A stretch of DNA of 36,011 nucleotides from Pelargonium cotyledonis (GCA_036897625.1 JAYMTA010000178.1:1-36011); one strand, 5' to 3'; shown: positions 1-12,031, counted from the stretch's first letter. Translations and numbers: made by a program. Notes: a model not told the origin generated them from the sequence alone.

Positions 1-96
1 TATATCTTGGAAAATAAAAAAATATAAGTAAAAAAATATTCTTTGCCAATAATGTGGGGTCAGTTGACCCCATTCACTCTAGTGGGTCCGCCACTG
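1..96. mobile_element. End of a transposon-like repeat, cut by the left window edge
   Basis: The stretch ends in GGGTCCGCCACTG, whose complement CAGTGGCGGACCC resembles a terminus seen in many plant non-autonomous elements (CAGTGGCGGA-type). Just inside it is the palindromic GGGGTCAGTTGACCCC. The other end lies outside the window, so neither the target duplication nor the superfamily can be shown. The assignment rests on the terminus motif only. Confidence 0.35.
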
Positions 97-1297
97 ATTG
101 TAATATGGCATGACTTTTCGTATCACTTGAGACTATTCTTCCATCGAGCAATTATAAAGATGTACTATTAATTAGACTCTCTCAAAACTCCCGAGTAAAC
201 GAGGGTGCATTTCTTAATCCCAGGTTTCTTGCAAAAACACAAAAGCTCGAGCTTATTCTCTTACCGAACGGTTACAAGAGCGCACCCTGACATCAGACAA
301 GTGCATTCAATAAAATGAAAACATTGAATGTTGCCCTCGAAGTTTGTATTCGGGTGATCACATCACAATACAAAATTTTCATTTTGGTTTTAAATTGATG
401 ATCAGTTTGATTCTATTTTAATTTGACTCGTACTAATGAAACTATTTTGTAACGAAATGGATGGAAGGAATTGGACAAAATTGTTGTTTCAATTTCTTCA
501 AGTTTCTATCTTGTAAAAATTTATATATGTATTTGTGTAAAGCTGAAAATTGAAGGGAGTGGCATGTGATGGGTTGCAGATACTAAAAATGGTGCAGCAT
601 GACAGCATATGAATGGGTTGTGGACTCAGATTTTGGAACCCCACACAAAAACCCTAAACCCCATCTTCTTCCCCATGTATGTCTCATGCAATTGATAGCT
701 GGATTGGTGCTCCTTTTTTTCTTTTTGTTCTTCTCCACTATCATTTGTGGATAAGGTCCCCCATGAACCCTCCAACTAGTTGTAGTGTTCTATTGGTTAA
801 GTTGGTGTTTGTTTGATAAGAGAAAAAAAGTCGCAATTGTATGATTTGTGTTTGACATGCACAACAGTAAGATCGGACTGAAGAGATTTAATTCATTACG
901 GTCGATATAAAATATGGCTAAAATCATTTCTTTTCTTAGAAAACATCGTTGGCACAACTTGTTCCATTAATTTACTGAAAGAAAATCCTAATCTTCAGAT
1001 TTGAAATCAATTTTTTATGTCTTTATTTACTTTCAAATTTGGTTCATTCAGAGCCATGGCGACTTATTTCATACATTCAGTCTGGTCTAATCATAATATG
1101 CATTGTAATTTGTCCGAGCTTCTACGAAAAAAATGTCAAAGTTTCGTCCCAGCCTCAACCAAATGAGTTGCATACTCATCCAAGCAAGAAGAGTGAAATC
1201 GTAACCAATTGAATTGCTAATATTGAATCGAACACATCGAAGAATTACTAGTGTTTAACCAAGTCCCCATCATTTGAAGAAAAGAAAAGCATATCTC
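97..1297. other. Intergenic, no gene seen
   Basis: AT-rich sequence with no open frame of 60 codons, no recognisable tRNA or other structured RNA, and no protein similarity I can name. Around 550-720 the composition is less AT-rich and includes AAACCCTAAACCCC, a telo-box-like motif, but no gene start could be tied to it. Confidence 0.6.
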
Positions 1298-1305
1298 TCT
1301 CTTTC

Positions 1306-1702
1306 CAGGGCCGTCTCAAAGATTTCAGGGGCCCTGTGTCAAAATTTATATTTGGCCCCCAAAAATTTTAAATCGTGAACAAATAAAAATAGTATAAAAT
1401 GGTTGATTAAACATAAAGGTCAGAATTTTGGGAAAGCTGTTTATTTATTTATTTTTTTTTCTGGTTTCAAAAAGCCGTTTAGTTTTTCAGTTGTAGATAG
1501 GAATTGAATTAATGCTATTTTTATTGCAATTTTAAACCGCAGGTAATAACTACAGTTAAAAGTCCAAATTCTCGCACTACTGCAGTTTATAACTGCAGTT
1601 AAAAGGTACTATTATTGCAGTTTCTAACCGGAGGAAGTAACTGCAGCTAAAAGAATACATACAGAAAATCGCCCAATTTGCACACCCTAAGAGCCGGCCC
1701 TG
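1306..1702. mobile_element. hAT-type MITE with perfect 8-bp target duplication
   Basis: The element begins CAGGGCCGTCTC and ends with the complement of CAGGGCCGGCTC, giving terminal inverted repeats of about 12 bp with one mismatch. It is bracketed by identical 8-bp direct repeats TCTCTTTC at 1298-1305 and 1703-1710, the hAT target-site length. It is 397 bp with no coding capacity. Its interior (about 1537-1655) carries several palindromic CTGCAG units in contexts such as AACTGCAGTTAAAA. The same internal units recur at 32235-32345 and in related form at 28104-28261. Both the target duplication and the termini are seen directly; the hAT assignment follows from the 8-bp duplication and the CAGGG terminus. 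Confidence 0.85.
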
Positions 1703-1710
1703 TCTCTTTC

Positions 1711-4700
1711 CAACCCATCCAATTTCCATCAACTTTTATAATTTTCTCACCATCCAAACAAGAGATGGTGAAAACCCAAAAAGCTCAGGTGAGCTACCGG
1801 TCGGAAGCAGCATCTCCCATGTGAAAATTCTAATATTTATGTGTAAAAGAGAGAACCTAAAATGCTAACAAAAATCTGAAGTGTCGTTTTGTGAGTACAT
1901 ATTATACATAGATATTATGTCTCTGTCCTATCCCTCTGTCTCCTGTGCTGCGCATGCCAAAGATCAAATAAAAACACTTTTGGCTTCTTGTAATAAATTT
2001 CAAATTTCATAAATGGAAGCTCAAGCTGTTGTCGAGAGTCTTCACACCCAATTTTTTAATGTCACGAAACCAATATTTTCGGGTTAGACAGTTACTATTT
2101 AACACAATTATTTAAAGTATAAAACTTGTATTTGTGAAGTGATCCGCAAATAAAATGACCAATGCGCTTATTAGATCCGTTCTTTTACGTTAGACAGACA
2201 CTATTGATTATAAGGCGTTTCAATAAACACACGGTTGTTTTACATAATTACCCTTGAAGCTGTTGTTGAGACTTGACACCCAGTATTTTATGATTTGACA
2301 TCTGAGCCCCTGGTTGTGATTACAGAGAATCTTTTGGATCTTTATATTTTAGCATCATCTCTCAATAACCCAAATTATTGCAAAACGGTTGGATCTTCTG
2401 ATTTTCTATAGCAATAAATGTGAAAGTTAAGGATTTGGGGGTCTGGTCTAGCTTTGGGGTTGGTCTGACCAGTTTTACTGAGACCAGTCTATTTTGTCTC
2501 TTCAACTCCACCAGAGTTTAAATTGGAGTTGATAATTCAGAATTTAAATTAGAGTTAAAGGTATTGATAATATAATTGCAAGTTGAATAACAAAAGTTTG
2601 GGACGCAAAATTTAGGTCTCAAGGTTTGCATGACCCGACTAGTCCCAAAAATTGATGACAATTTAAACTGTGCATCTCAAATTCAAAAAAATGTGAATCG
2701 AATTTGAATGTTGAAATATGCGTTTAAATTATCAGCTCTTTGTGAATTAGACACGACACCAACCTCTTACTAGAGACGGGTGAAGGATAGTATTGTCATT
2801 TCCTAGCGTCCTTTGCCCAAAGACTTCTTATAGATTTTGCTAGTAAGTAGCAACCTTTGCTAGTTTCTAGTTTTATTGTTGTTGCCATTGACAAGACCTT
2901 GAATTTTTCAAAGAACAAACCTCAAAGACCCACATAGAAAAGGTGTTCCCTTTTTATAAGTTGTGTTCTTGTTGGCACTGTTAGTAACGCCACAAATTAT
3001 ACAATAGAATCGAACTACAAAAAAATCTCATTAAATTGTATGGAAAACATACATTATCGTGGCGTAGTCCTCGACGAAATCATCCGACGTCGACAAATGT
3101 GGCAGTTGCAAGTGACTTTCATTTTCTCACTAAATTTTCGTATTCTAGTAGTTTATTTTTATTTTATTTATGAAAATGATTTGTGCATGTAGTTAAATGC
3201 ATGTAGATGACGTAAAACATTTACAACCACATACGATTCTGCATTGAAAGAGAATGAGGTGGGAAAGGAGATGATGAGCTGCCTTTTGTATCTAAAATCA
3301 ATATACATCAAGTTACAGGTAAGAATCCCTTTTTTTTTTTTTTTTTTTACCACTAATTTGTAATTATCATAAAGTTGACATGACTAAACATATTCCAAGT
3401 TAGTAGTCAAAGAAACACTAGAGTGTGCAACACTTTAATGCCAACTTTTGTGCAGATTAAATAAGCATATATATGCAGGTGATGGATAAGTTTTGGCAAA
3501 TAAATGCTGCAATGCAAAAAGCTTTTGCAGCAGAGATTGGTATTTAAAAGCTTATACGGTAACGCATCTATTTATGCTACCCATATTTGAGTGAGTAAAT
3601 AATGGAGAGGAGCCTCTGCAAAAAAATAAAAGCTGAATTTTTTGGGGGCATCAATGAATTTAACAACGTGCTCATAGACACGTGTACTAGCTTTCTTGGA
3701 GAGACCAATGGTTTATGAATTGGATTGTCTGGTCCGTCGAGACTTGATTGATGAATCGGTTCAACCGACATATAGTTCGGTGATAAGTAAAAAAAATTTA
3801 TCACTCATTGATAAAAATCGGATATGACGGTGCGCAAAGTTTCACACAGTGCTTCTAATCGTTAAAAACTCGGCACGCGTACTGTTAAGATCATTCGAGT
3901 TTGAACCATTATGAGACTAGAGTTAGGCAGACGTTAGTAAGATAGTATGGGTCAAAAATACTTAGGGATGATTTTACTCAGATTGAGACTCGATTTATTA
4001 TATGTATTTCAACTACGGATTTCTTGAGTGCTCTGAAATATATGCATGAATCCATCATTTCCACCATACCCTACAAAAACCCTTTTTTTGATGGTGATGA
4101 AATGAAATTTAAAGTTAGGCTACGAAAAGGAGGTCCAAAATGTGATGGTGTATAGTGGCATTCTTGTAAATTAGTCCTGTCACTATCTTCCCTCCAATAT
4201 GTGTGTTTCATTATGTATACATATCTTAGGGCACAGTGTCTTTGAGTGGGACATGTGGACTACACATTTTAGGGTATGGACTGGTTTGTAATTTTGATGG
4301 AATACAACTACAGGGTACGTGTCTTACAATGATTTATTATTGGAGTTAGGCACTAACTAACATCATAATGCCAATTATTGAACTTGCAAATCCACAAACA
4401 TTGCTATCTTGAAATTAAAAGGCTATTCATTGAATTTTTATCATTTGGGTTTAATCAAAGTTGTTATCATTTTGTGTGAGTTTTTGGAAATATTCAATTC
4501 GTGGGATAATATTTCAAATGATATTGGTTTTGACGTATTTTATGGTCATAACCAACTTTTATCGAATTAATTGACATAAAATATTTGTTCCTCCAGATGT
4601 CTCGAGTCTCGGTTGATACTCTTTCATATCAAAAAATAAACATATTTCATAATGATAAATTCCAACAAAATTTAAAATAAATAATTATATTTCACTTTGT

Positions 4701-4730
4701 TTAAAAATAATATTTATGAACAGTGGTTTG
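1711..4730. other. Intergenic, no gene seen
   Basis: AT-rich DNA without a supportable gene. The only open frames are two of 61 and 75 codons with no family resemblance. A run of about 19 T lies at 3330-3348. The sequence is likely old, decayed repeats, but no termini or target duplications could be paired here. Confidence 0.6.
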
Positions 4731-4739
4731 GGTTTCAAA

Positions 4740-5043
4740 GAAAAATGCTAAATGTTCCAAATATTGTACAAAATTTTATGTACAAAGTGACGTGGCAGTC
4801 TATGTGGCACATACATTTTTCGTCTTTTTGTGCTTAAAATCAAGTTTCGACAAATAACTACCCGATATATATGATACCACTACCCTCCCATGAATTTTTG
4901 GCGCGGAGCGCTCGGTATATGAAATTTAATGTACATGTGGCGTGTAATGATTAGGCCAAGTCATTGATGAGATAGTTGATGTGTCATATTCCATTGGCTG
5001 ACACATCATTTTGTACAACTTTTGGGACATATATTATTGCTAT
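4740..5043. mobile_element. Mutator-type MITE with 9-bp target duplication
   Basis: The left end reads GAAAAATGCTAAATGTTCC. The complement of the right end starts ATAGCAATAATATATGTCCC. Both continue into TTGTACAAAAT, forming imperfect terminal inverted repeats of about 35 bp. The 304-bp element is flanked by identical 9-bp repeats GGTTTCAAA at 4731-4739 and 5044-5052, the length made by Mutator-like transposases. Inside are GACGTGGCAG and TTGGCTGACACATCA. Plant Mutator-type MITEs commonly start GARAAATGCTA, which fits. Confidence 0.75.
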
Positions 5044-5052
5044 GGTTTCAAA

Positions 5053-6450
5053 TTTCCTTACCTATAAATTTAAATAAACTTATTTCCTCTATTTATTGTA
5101 TTTTTAACCATGAGAATTTCCGAAGCAGACCCACATTTGTTTCCTCTATTTTATTTTTCGTTTCGTACCAAATAAAAAATGTACAATGAACAACTACCTA
5201 CACGACTTCAAGAAATTGAGTTCCTTCAAAAAATATATTTTTTTATGATGACCATTTTTGTATGAAAAAGACCAACAAAATAAATAAACCTCATTGCATG
5301 GCCAAAAATAAATTCACTTTTTGAATCTCGCCGAACAAAACTTCATATTTTTGACATACCAACCAATATGTAAATAAATAAATAAAATTTTAAGAAAATA
5401 TTTTAGGTGAAAAATCAAAATCCAAAAACCATGAGATTTTTATTTTCTTTCCCAACAAGCTCAAATAATTGTCTGCATAGATCAGTTTTTGCCACCCATT
5501 GGTTACCCAAAAATTGTTATTGATCTCACAAGAACCACACATATGTAAATGCACAAAAAAACATGATCAAAACCTTGCAGATATGACACAACACGTTAAA
5601 AGGATTGATTTGAAGAAGATAACAACAAAATTGACTAGAAACCCTAAAGTTATTGGGATCAAAGACAGATTGTGATTTGTATGGATGTTGTTTATGCATG
5701 TCTATACATTTGATACATGTTTTTTTACATATACGAGTAGTTACCGACAATGATCGATAAACTTTTAGACAATTACTAGTGTTCTTATAAACATTTACTA
5801 GTGTAGGAGTTAACGTGCAAGTTGGCAAATACTGAACTTATAGATGTGACCGTATACGTTATTACAAGTATGATAACATTTTTGTGTTGAAATTCAAGTA
5901 AATACAGGGTCCATTTTATACGTGAAAGACATATATTTGTGTAGAACTAACAGTTGTAGAGATGAGAAAAGACTTTATTGTTTTGTTACATATGACCATA
6001 TTCCATTTTCACATGATAGTCATTGACCTTATCTTATAGAGATATAGACAACAAATTGACTAGAAAAAAATCACATAATTACAATCCAATAAAAATCATG
6101 CTTTTAATATATTAGCTTAGATTAGATGATATTATTTTGTAGTTACAAAATCTTATTATACTGTTTTTCGACCGTCATTTCAACGAGAGCATCTTCAAAG
6201 CCTCTAGTATATACAAAAATGTCATTTTCACCATCAAGATCAAATAGTTTTTCTTGAAACTTCATGTACTTCCCAAAAAAAATTTGTTTTAAATTATTGA
6301 CGTGCAGATCTAAAATGAATTGAATTGAATTCAATGAACTAAACAAATGGGTAGGAAATAAAATCCAAAAAATCCCAAGAAACCAAGAAACCATTAATTG
6401 AATCAACTGGATGGCTAGGGGTAGAAGAGTATAAAATAGTACAAATGGGC
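5053..6450. other. Intergenic, no gene seen
   Basis: AT-rich sequence with isolated open frames of 100 codons (5526-5828, minus) and 87 codons (6143-6406, minus). Neither resembles a protein family I know, and neither has a start context, splice partner or homologous copy in the window. I treat both as chance. Confidence 0.55.

Positions 6451-6489
<39 letters not shown>
6451..6489. repeat. (AT)8 followed by (AG)n microsatellite
   Basis: An (AT)8 run at 6451-6466 passes directly into about eleven AG dinucleotides at 6467-6489. Compound AT/AG microsatellites are common in plant intergenic DNA and likely length-polymorphic. Confidence 0.95.
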
Positions 6490-6491
<2 letters not shown>

Positions 6492-8108
6492 GGTTGTCAA
6501 AAGTTGTATTCATGGCTGGCCCTAGCTCCCTGCATTTAGTTACGTGTTTGGAATTTTATGGCTTCCTCCACCAAACTTTCTATTGGCTGGGGAAAGCTGC
6601 AGTGTTCTTTGCTTTGACAACCTTTTTCCATTTTGTGTCTTTGTTTTTCAAAAATGCTTAACATTTAGCATCACAAATTATGGGTTGGTGTTTGTTTTGA
6701 GAGTGTGGTGTGGGGTTGTGACTTGTGACACGAGGGAGAGACGACATTTCGAGTTTCGGTTCATTTAGTTTTTTCTTGTGAGTTCGGGTGAACTGATCCA
6801 TACGTAGGATGATGGTTTTAAGATTTTAGTGATTTTTATTTTGGGATATTGTTGTTGATGTGGTGCGGAATAATGAGCCGGGAGAAAGTTGTTGATTATC
6901 GGTTGATTCTAGATCTTGTTTGATGTATTTACTTGAAAATTATGAGATGTTGACGATTAGAATAAATAGTATGTTCGGATAAAAACAACTTGGAAGATGT
7001 ATTAGACGTGAAATATTTTATGCAAACACAACATAAACATCTCCTTTCACTTCTAATTCGTTTCCTTAGTAGGCTTCCGTAGAAATGAGCTCATTCCAAC
7101 AACGTTCCTAAACAAGTAGTGAATACTAAGAAAGTGTAGCTGCACGGTGATCTTGGTTAGAGACTTAGGGCTGACAGCTCGGATCGAATCATTTTTACAA
7201 TTTGTGTGATTCGAATTGACTTGAATCTATTTTATACAAAAACAAGTAATATAGTTGGATCATATTCCAATCCTAAAAGACCAATTGTTTTTGTACGGTT
7301 TCACTTAGATGATTGTACGTAACATTTTTACAATTACTTATGTATTATTATAAATATTATCTAAGTTTCAAATTTTTGAATTGATTTGTTTTTTGTTTGG
7401 AAGCAATAGTACCAACCTCATGTTCATTTTATTTCAAGTTTTGTCATTTTTTACTCTGATTTATCACGTGACTATATATGCCAAATTTGGCAATTATTTT
7501 GTCCTTTTACTCTCATTGTAACATATTTTAAATTTAGCCTCTACAAAACAAAATAAAATATCAATAAATTTTTTTTTTTTTTTTGGTTTCTGTGAAATCT
7601 TTCTCTGCTTTATCTTTGGGTTGTTTATTTTGGGAAGTTCTCTAGCCTTTTAGTGAAAGGGAACAAATAGAAATGAAGAGGGGACCAATTTGTTTGTACA
7701 GTAGCAGTGAAATAGAAGTGACAATTCGAGTTTTGGGCAAAAAGAATGAACATAAACTTGAACGGTAAAAACTACCGATCGTGAGTTTTGCATAGAGAAC
7801 GGGAGGTTGAGTGCGACATTTGCATGACCCAACTCGCAATTTCTCAATAGCAAATTCAACTTGAAAATCAATCAGGTCAATTTTGTGGAACTCAAACCCG
7901 TGAAAATATAGATATAATTATTTTGGACTTGAATTCATAGACACCCAAAACTCAGACTTGGGTGTCTAGACCCAAAAACCAACAATGTTGTGGTATAAAC
8001 CAATTATGGGCATAAGGAGTACAAAACAATTTTGTGTTCATTTTTGCTTGAATCCAAGTCATAGAGTCTGAATTGGGTAGAGTTGATTAGAGTCCATGTT
8101 CTCGGACA
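6490..8108. other. Intergenic, no gene seen
   Basis: No supportable coding region. Open frames of 65-74 codons at 6544-6768 (plus) and 7642-7871 (minus, two overlapping frames) have no family resemblance. Stretches such as 7150-7220 and 7800-7990 contain GGCTGACA- and CCCAACTCG-like motifs resembling the TGGCAAT-terminus elements elsewhere in the window, but are too decayed to delimit. Confidence 0.55.
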
Positions 8109-8553
8109 TAGAGGTGACAATTCCGGGTTCAAATCGGGTTCAGGTTGATAAAATCTAACTTGAATCTGACCCATAAATGCTTCAAATTCGTTAAAGTTTC
8201 ACTTCTAAACACAAAATGTGAGAATTTGCCTGATCCTAATTTTCACACGATAAATTTAGCTTGATCCGCCCCAAAAGTTGGTTGGATCGGATTTTAGGTG
8301 TCCATTGGTCCGTGTCCAACTGGCTGACTATATATAGGACTAACAATTTGGACCCAAACCCACGACAGATTCAGGTAAAAAAAAAAAAAAAACTACTTTC
8401 GAGTCTAGACAGATTTGCATGTTACGAGTCAAGTTGGGCAAACTCGCACAATTTGCACATACAACCCATGACCTGACTGTTGTGGACATGTTGAAATTCG
8501 GAATTTTCAACTAAAATCCGAATAACTGACTCTAACTCGAATTACCAACTCTA
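8109..8553. mobile_element. Short terminal-inverted-repeat element, TAGAGnTGrCAAT family
   Basis: The left end is TAGAGGTGACAATTCCGGG. The complement of the right end is TAGAGTTGGTAATTCG, so the 445-bp segment is bounded by imperfect terminal inverted repeats. The same termini bound elements at 10135-10330, 16300-16398 and 23190-23411. The interior is rich in GGGTT/AACCC words and has no coding capacity. No matching target duplication was found, so the superfamily is uncertain; the TAGAG start is compatible with hAT. Confidence 0.5.
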
Positions 8554-9857
8554 CATCCACTCGATACAATAAGTTCAAGGTACCTCGCAAAGTTCTGAAA
8601 TGCAAATGAAAATTGAATTTCATTCCAAAGTCATTCTTAAATCAGAAAATTATAATCTAAACAGAATGAAAATCTCTTTTCTCATTATCGATCAACAAAA
8701 TTATCCAAATGCTACATAAAACTCCATTCATGGAATAAACATGCTTTTAAATAAGACCTCTATTACAATTCCTAACAAAATTTTTTTATATATATTTAAA
8801 ACAAACGCAATAACTACATATAAAAATATCATGTATTTTCAATCTTAATTCTCTTTTCTGAACAAAAATTCTCATTAAAACACTACTTAAAGTTCATGGA
8901 ACCAGCACACCCATCCTTTATATAATCATATAGCAAAGAAAATAATCTCATCAATACCACTCACTTCCCGAAAAAAGTACAGTTTGTCAAAATAATTTAA
9001 ACTAGCAATTGTCTCCGTAGGAAGAGGATGCGAGTAAATGGCCAGAAGAGTGAAAGAGATAGGTCAGTCTCCTCCTAGATGACCCGCTTTTGCTATCTTA
9101 AATAAGTTGGAGGACTGGGTGAGGAAGGTTCGAGTCTAATGAAGACTAAGAGAATTAAGGCTATCCATTAAAACAAAAGTAAAATGGAGAAGCAACATAC
9201 GGTTTTTTCTTTCACTTTCCACTTCTCTTGCCAGGCACGGAGTTTCAAACGAGAGATAGTCACTATTGTCTCCTTCCTGTTCTTCTCCATCAGCCTATCC
9301 AGACAAATTGAAAAGATATGTAAAATACTTTATTGATGTATATAAATGATAGAGAGAGAGATGAGAGATGCTTATATATTAGTAAGGTTTTAGTTTAAGG
9401 ACATTGAGCCACAATAAAACAAAAGCATTCATACAAGGCTCACACATATCATATTTGATTTTTCAACTATTTATAAATTGTCACTGCCCCAAAACCTATC
9501 TTTTGAAGAAAAAAAATCACCGAATAATTTAACCTTCTGTTTGGTCAAATGTTTTGCACACACACTAGGTCAATAGAGGTTAAGACATATGTCAATGATA
9601 AACTCAAGAAATATTTACAAACTTAATATATGATATTATAACTAACTTCTTGAAAAAGAAAGATGATACTTACTTTTGAGACGGAGGGAGTAATATTTTG
9701 GCATGAGCGATGAGATAAATATCATGTATATTAATCATGATCCATTAGACACAAATTGTACACATATGTGGCGCAAGTAAATGTATGTGTGTAGTTGCAT
9801 ATCTATACAAATGCATTAAGAAGAGAAAATTACACTTACCTTTTGTGTCAGCCAAAA
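8554..9857. other. Downstream region of the Snapin-like gene
   Basis: Contains the likely 3' untranslated region of the minus-strand Snapin-like gene. A strong donor (complement of CTTACC at 9835-9840) follows its stop codon by 17 bases, so a spliced 3' UTR is possible. One candidate acceptor lies near 9297. A 40-codon open frame (9168-9290, minus, start MEKNRKET) lies in that candidate exon; it is basic and helix-prone but unrecognised. A possible mariner/Stowaway-type MITE lies at 9481-9690. Confidence 0.4.
9481..9690. mobile_element. Possible mariner/Stowaway-type MITE
   Basis: The right end, read as complement, is CTCCCTCCGTCTCAAAAG preceded by TA, a terminus typical of plant mariner-like MITEs. 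The proposed left end CACTGCCCCAAAACCTATC is only a loose match and its TA is not clear. The right end is convincing; the left boundary is a guess. Confidence 0.4.
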
Positions 9858-12015
9858 TTAATGTTTCGAACTTTCAGCGGCCGTCTTCTCTGCAGATATT
9901 ATCCTATTTGATCAGTTTCAAGAGTACTGAAAGTGAACTTGAATTTAAGATCTTTGTAGTTACAAGTCACATGTCTAACTTAAAATGATACAATATCAAT
10001 GTTTTGTTTCGTTAAACCTAAAATTCAATTAACCAAAATGGATTATTTCACATGATACTAAACAAGTGTAGAAAAAGACTGTTAATAAAGTTGAAAGCAT
10101 CCTAAATTTTGGCATGCAAAGTAATAAACGGTAGTAGAGCTGGCAATTCGGGTTGCAAAGGCCTAACCCGACCCACAAGAGAGGGGGTTTGAGGGGGGGG
10201 GGGGGGGTGGGGAAAAAGGTGCAGCATCATCTTACCCGGAAATCGATCGCGTCTATTTTGTGCAACCCGCCCCTCAATAATGTGGGTCGGGTTATGTGCT
10301 TGTGGAATTGGGTCCAAATTGTCACCTCTATGGTATGACCAGGATCTAGACAATAATAATATAGAATACAATGGCAACAAAGAAAAAAACTATACCATGT
10401 ACCATTCCGACAAAGAGCATACGATCTATATTATCAACACGCCGTTGTATGGATTTCAAGAGTGAATTCAAAGACAATACTCTCTTTCTAACTGCAGAGA
10501 TCTTGGCAGCATGCTGCATAATGAATGGCAAGGGTGCATCTTCCAATAATTGATCGAGTTCTGCGGGAATACACGGAAAATTTAACGTCAGAATGATTAA
10601 TGAGGGAGCTTGCTATGTGAATTAAAGGAATGGGAAATGAATAATGATGATATGAACATAACTCTCTATCCAATAAATAGAAAGTCAAGAGTTCTACATG
10701 CATTGTGATGCAACTTTTATTGAAAATGACGGCCAAAACACAATAAAACTAGAGAAACCCTAGTTCCCCAGTTAAACATAAGCTAAAATACATCAGAAGC
10801 CACATGAAAGCTATTTATAAATCTGAACCCAAACCAGTTGACATCTCCTGCATCACACTGAGCAAGTTTATACACAATACCTGTTTGGAGTAGTGTTTGT
10901 TATCCCAGAAAAGTAAAGAAGTTTGTCTATGTTTCATAATTTTGTATCTCAAGAGTGGTTTCTTTTTATTATTGATTTACAGTAAGCATCCTGACATAGT
11001 ACTGTTAAATGCTAGAATTGTAGGGAAAACAAGATGTTGATCGACCCAAAGAAACAGGTCAGCTTAATACAATTAATATCGATGTTTTCTACCAAGAAAA
11101 CACTAACACAAATGTTCTGATGGTAATTCAGCCATGACTCACTAACTTGTGCAGACTATATACAGCTCAACTCTCCAACTAATCACCTAATTATGCAAGT
11201 AATATCATTCATATGACATTTAATAAAAGATTCTAAAAAACAAATAAGATAACAGCCATTCGATTATTTAACCACCAAGCCACTGCTCATGATCCTAGCC
11301 CAATTTAGACAGTACAATCATGACCCAATTCAAGCCATCAAAAACCCATCCACAATTGTCTAAAAGTAACAACTTTAATCAGCAACACCAATATCATCTG
11401 AATCTCCACACATAATGGAAAATGTAGAAAATACATGAAAAATCAAATTCAAGCAACAAAAAATAAATAAAGCTGAACTAGTTGCAGCTATGACTGACTA
11501 AGTAGTGACAATTTATCATTCAATAGATATTCAATAAAAGATTCTATTAAATAAACAGGCAAATGAGTATTTGACCACCAAGCCACTGCTCATAATCCCA
11601 AGCAAAAATTACATTAAACCAATCTTGACCTTCTTCAATATATTGAAAACCCACCATTAATTTCCTCAAACTAATAAAATTTATCTGAATTTTCACACAT
11701 AATAGCAATTTGGGAATTATATAAAACACATGAAAAATCGAATTCAAGCAAATGAAAAAAACTGCAAATTTGCGAGATCGATGAGTTACCACGAGTGAGA
11801 CGATCGATGGCAGAGGAGAGCTGGTCCTGGCTATTGAAGGTGTCTTGAGCTCTGGAATCTAAGTCCTTGATCACAGTGGAGAGCAGAGAAGATATGCCAC
11901 TGGCCAAAGCATCGACGTTTTGAAGCTGCTTCTCTGGTTGAGTGGCATTGGCGGAGACAGACGCATCAGCGTCGATGACTGTGGAGTGGTTCTCTGAAGA
12001 AGACGATTCGTCCAT
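9858..12015 (-). CDS. SNAPIN: Snapin-like BLOC-1/BORC subunit
   Basis: Three exons: 12015-11790, 10560-10396 and 9889-9858, all with GT-AG introns and matching phase, giving 140 residues (human snapin has 136). After a Ser/Ala-rich tail of about 38 residues come two helical parts of the Snapin/Pallidin fold. The first (VDALASGISSLLSTVIKDLD) and the second, about residues 91-120 (ISAVRKRVLSLNSLLKSIQ), match human snapin's conserved KKLLNARRRVVLVNNILQ region. The protein ends EKTAAESSKH. Snapin belongs to BLOC-1/BORC-type complexes that act in endolysosomal sorting and positioning. The ATG at 12015 was chosen; an in-frame GTG four codons upstream is not a plausible plant start. The gene diverges from eL41 about 2 kb away. 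The identity is strong; the exact exon 2/exon 3 join rests on phase alone. Confidence 0.82.
10135..10330. mobile_element. TAGAGnTGrCAAT-family element in Snapin intron 2
   Basis: Bounded by TAGAGCTGGCAATTCGGG and the complement TAGAGGTGACAATTTGG, 196 bp, lying wholly inside Snapin intron 2. The interior has ACCCGACCC and CAACCCGCCCC words plus a G15 tract at 10193-10207 next to two more G runs. No matching target duplication was found. Confidence 0.55.
11205..11761. repeat. Decayed tandem duplication inside Snapin intron 1
   Basis: Two copies with a period of about 305-310 bp: 11205-11464 and 11515-11761. Shared blocks include ATAAAAGATTCTA, ACCACCAAGCCACTGCTCAT, TCCACACATAAT/TTCACACATAAT and TTCAAGCAA. 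The second copy ends about 29 bp from the exon 1 donor. The copies differ by many substitutions and small indels, so the event is not recent. Confidence 0.75.
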
Positions 12016-12031
12016 TGCTGCTCTCACTTTG

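Noticed and set aside
5526..6406. 100- and 87-codon minus-strand frames
   Set aside because: No recognisable family, Ile/Phe/Cys-rich composition of random AT-rich frames, and no promoter or splice support.
10135..10330. Perfect target duplication for the TAGAG-ended element
   Set aside because: Flanks AACGGTAG and TGGTATGA do not match beyond a shifted GGTA, so no duplication is claimed.
12016..12027. Upstream GTG start for the Snapin-like protein (VRAAMDESS)
   Set aside because: GTG is not a credible nuclear start here; the ATG four codons later is used. The resemblance of this stretch to eL41 MRAK is coincidental.
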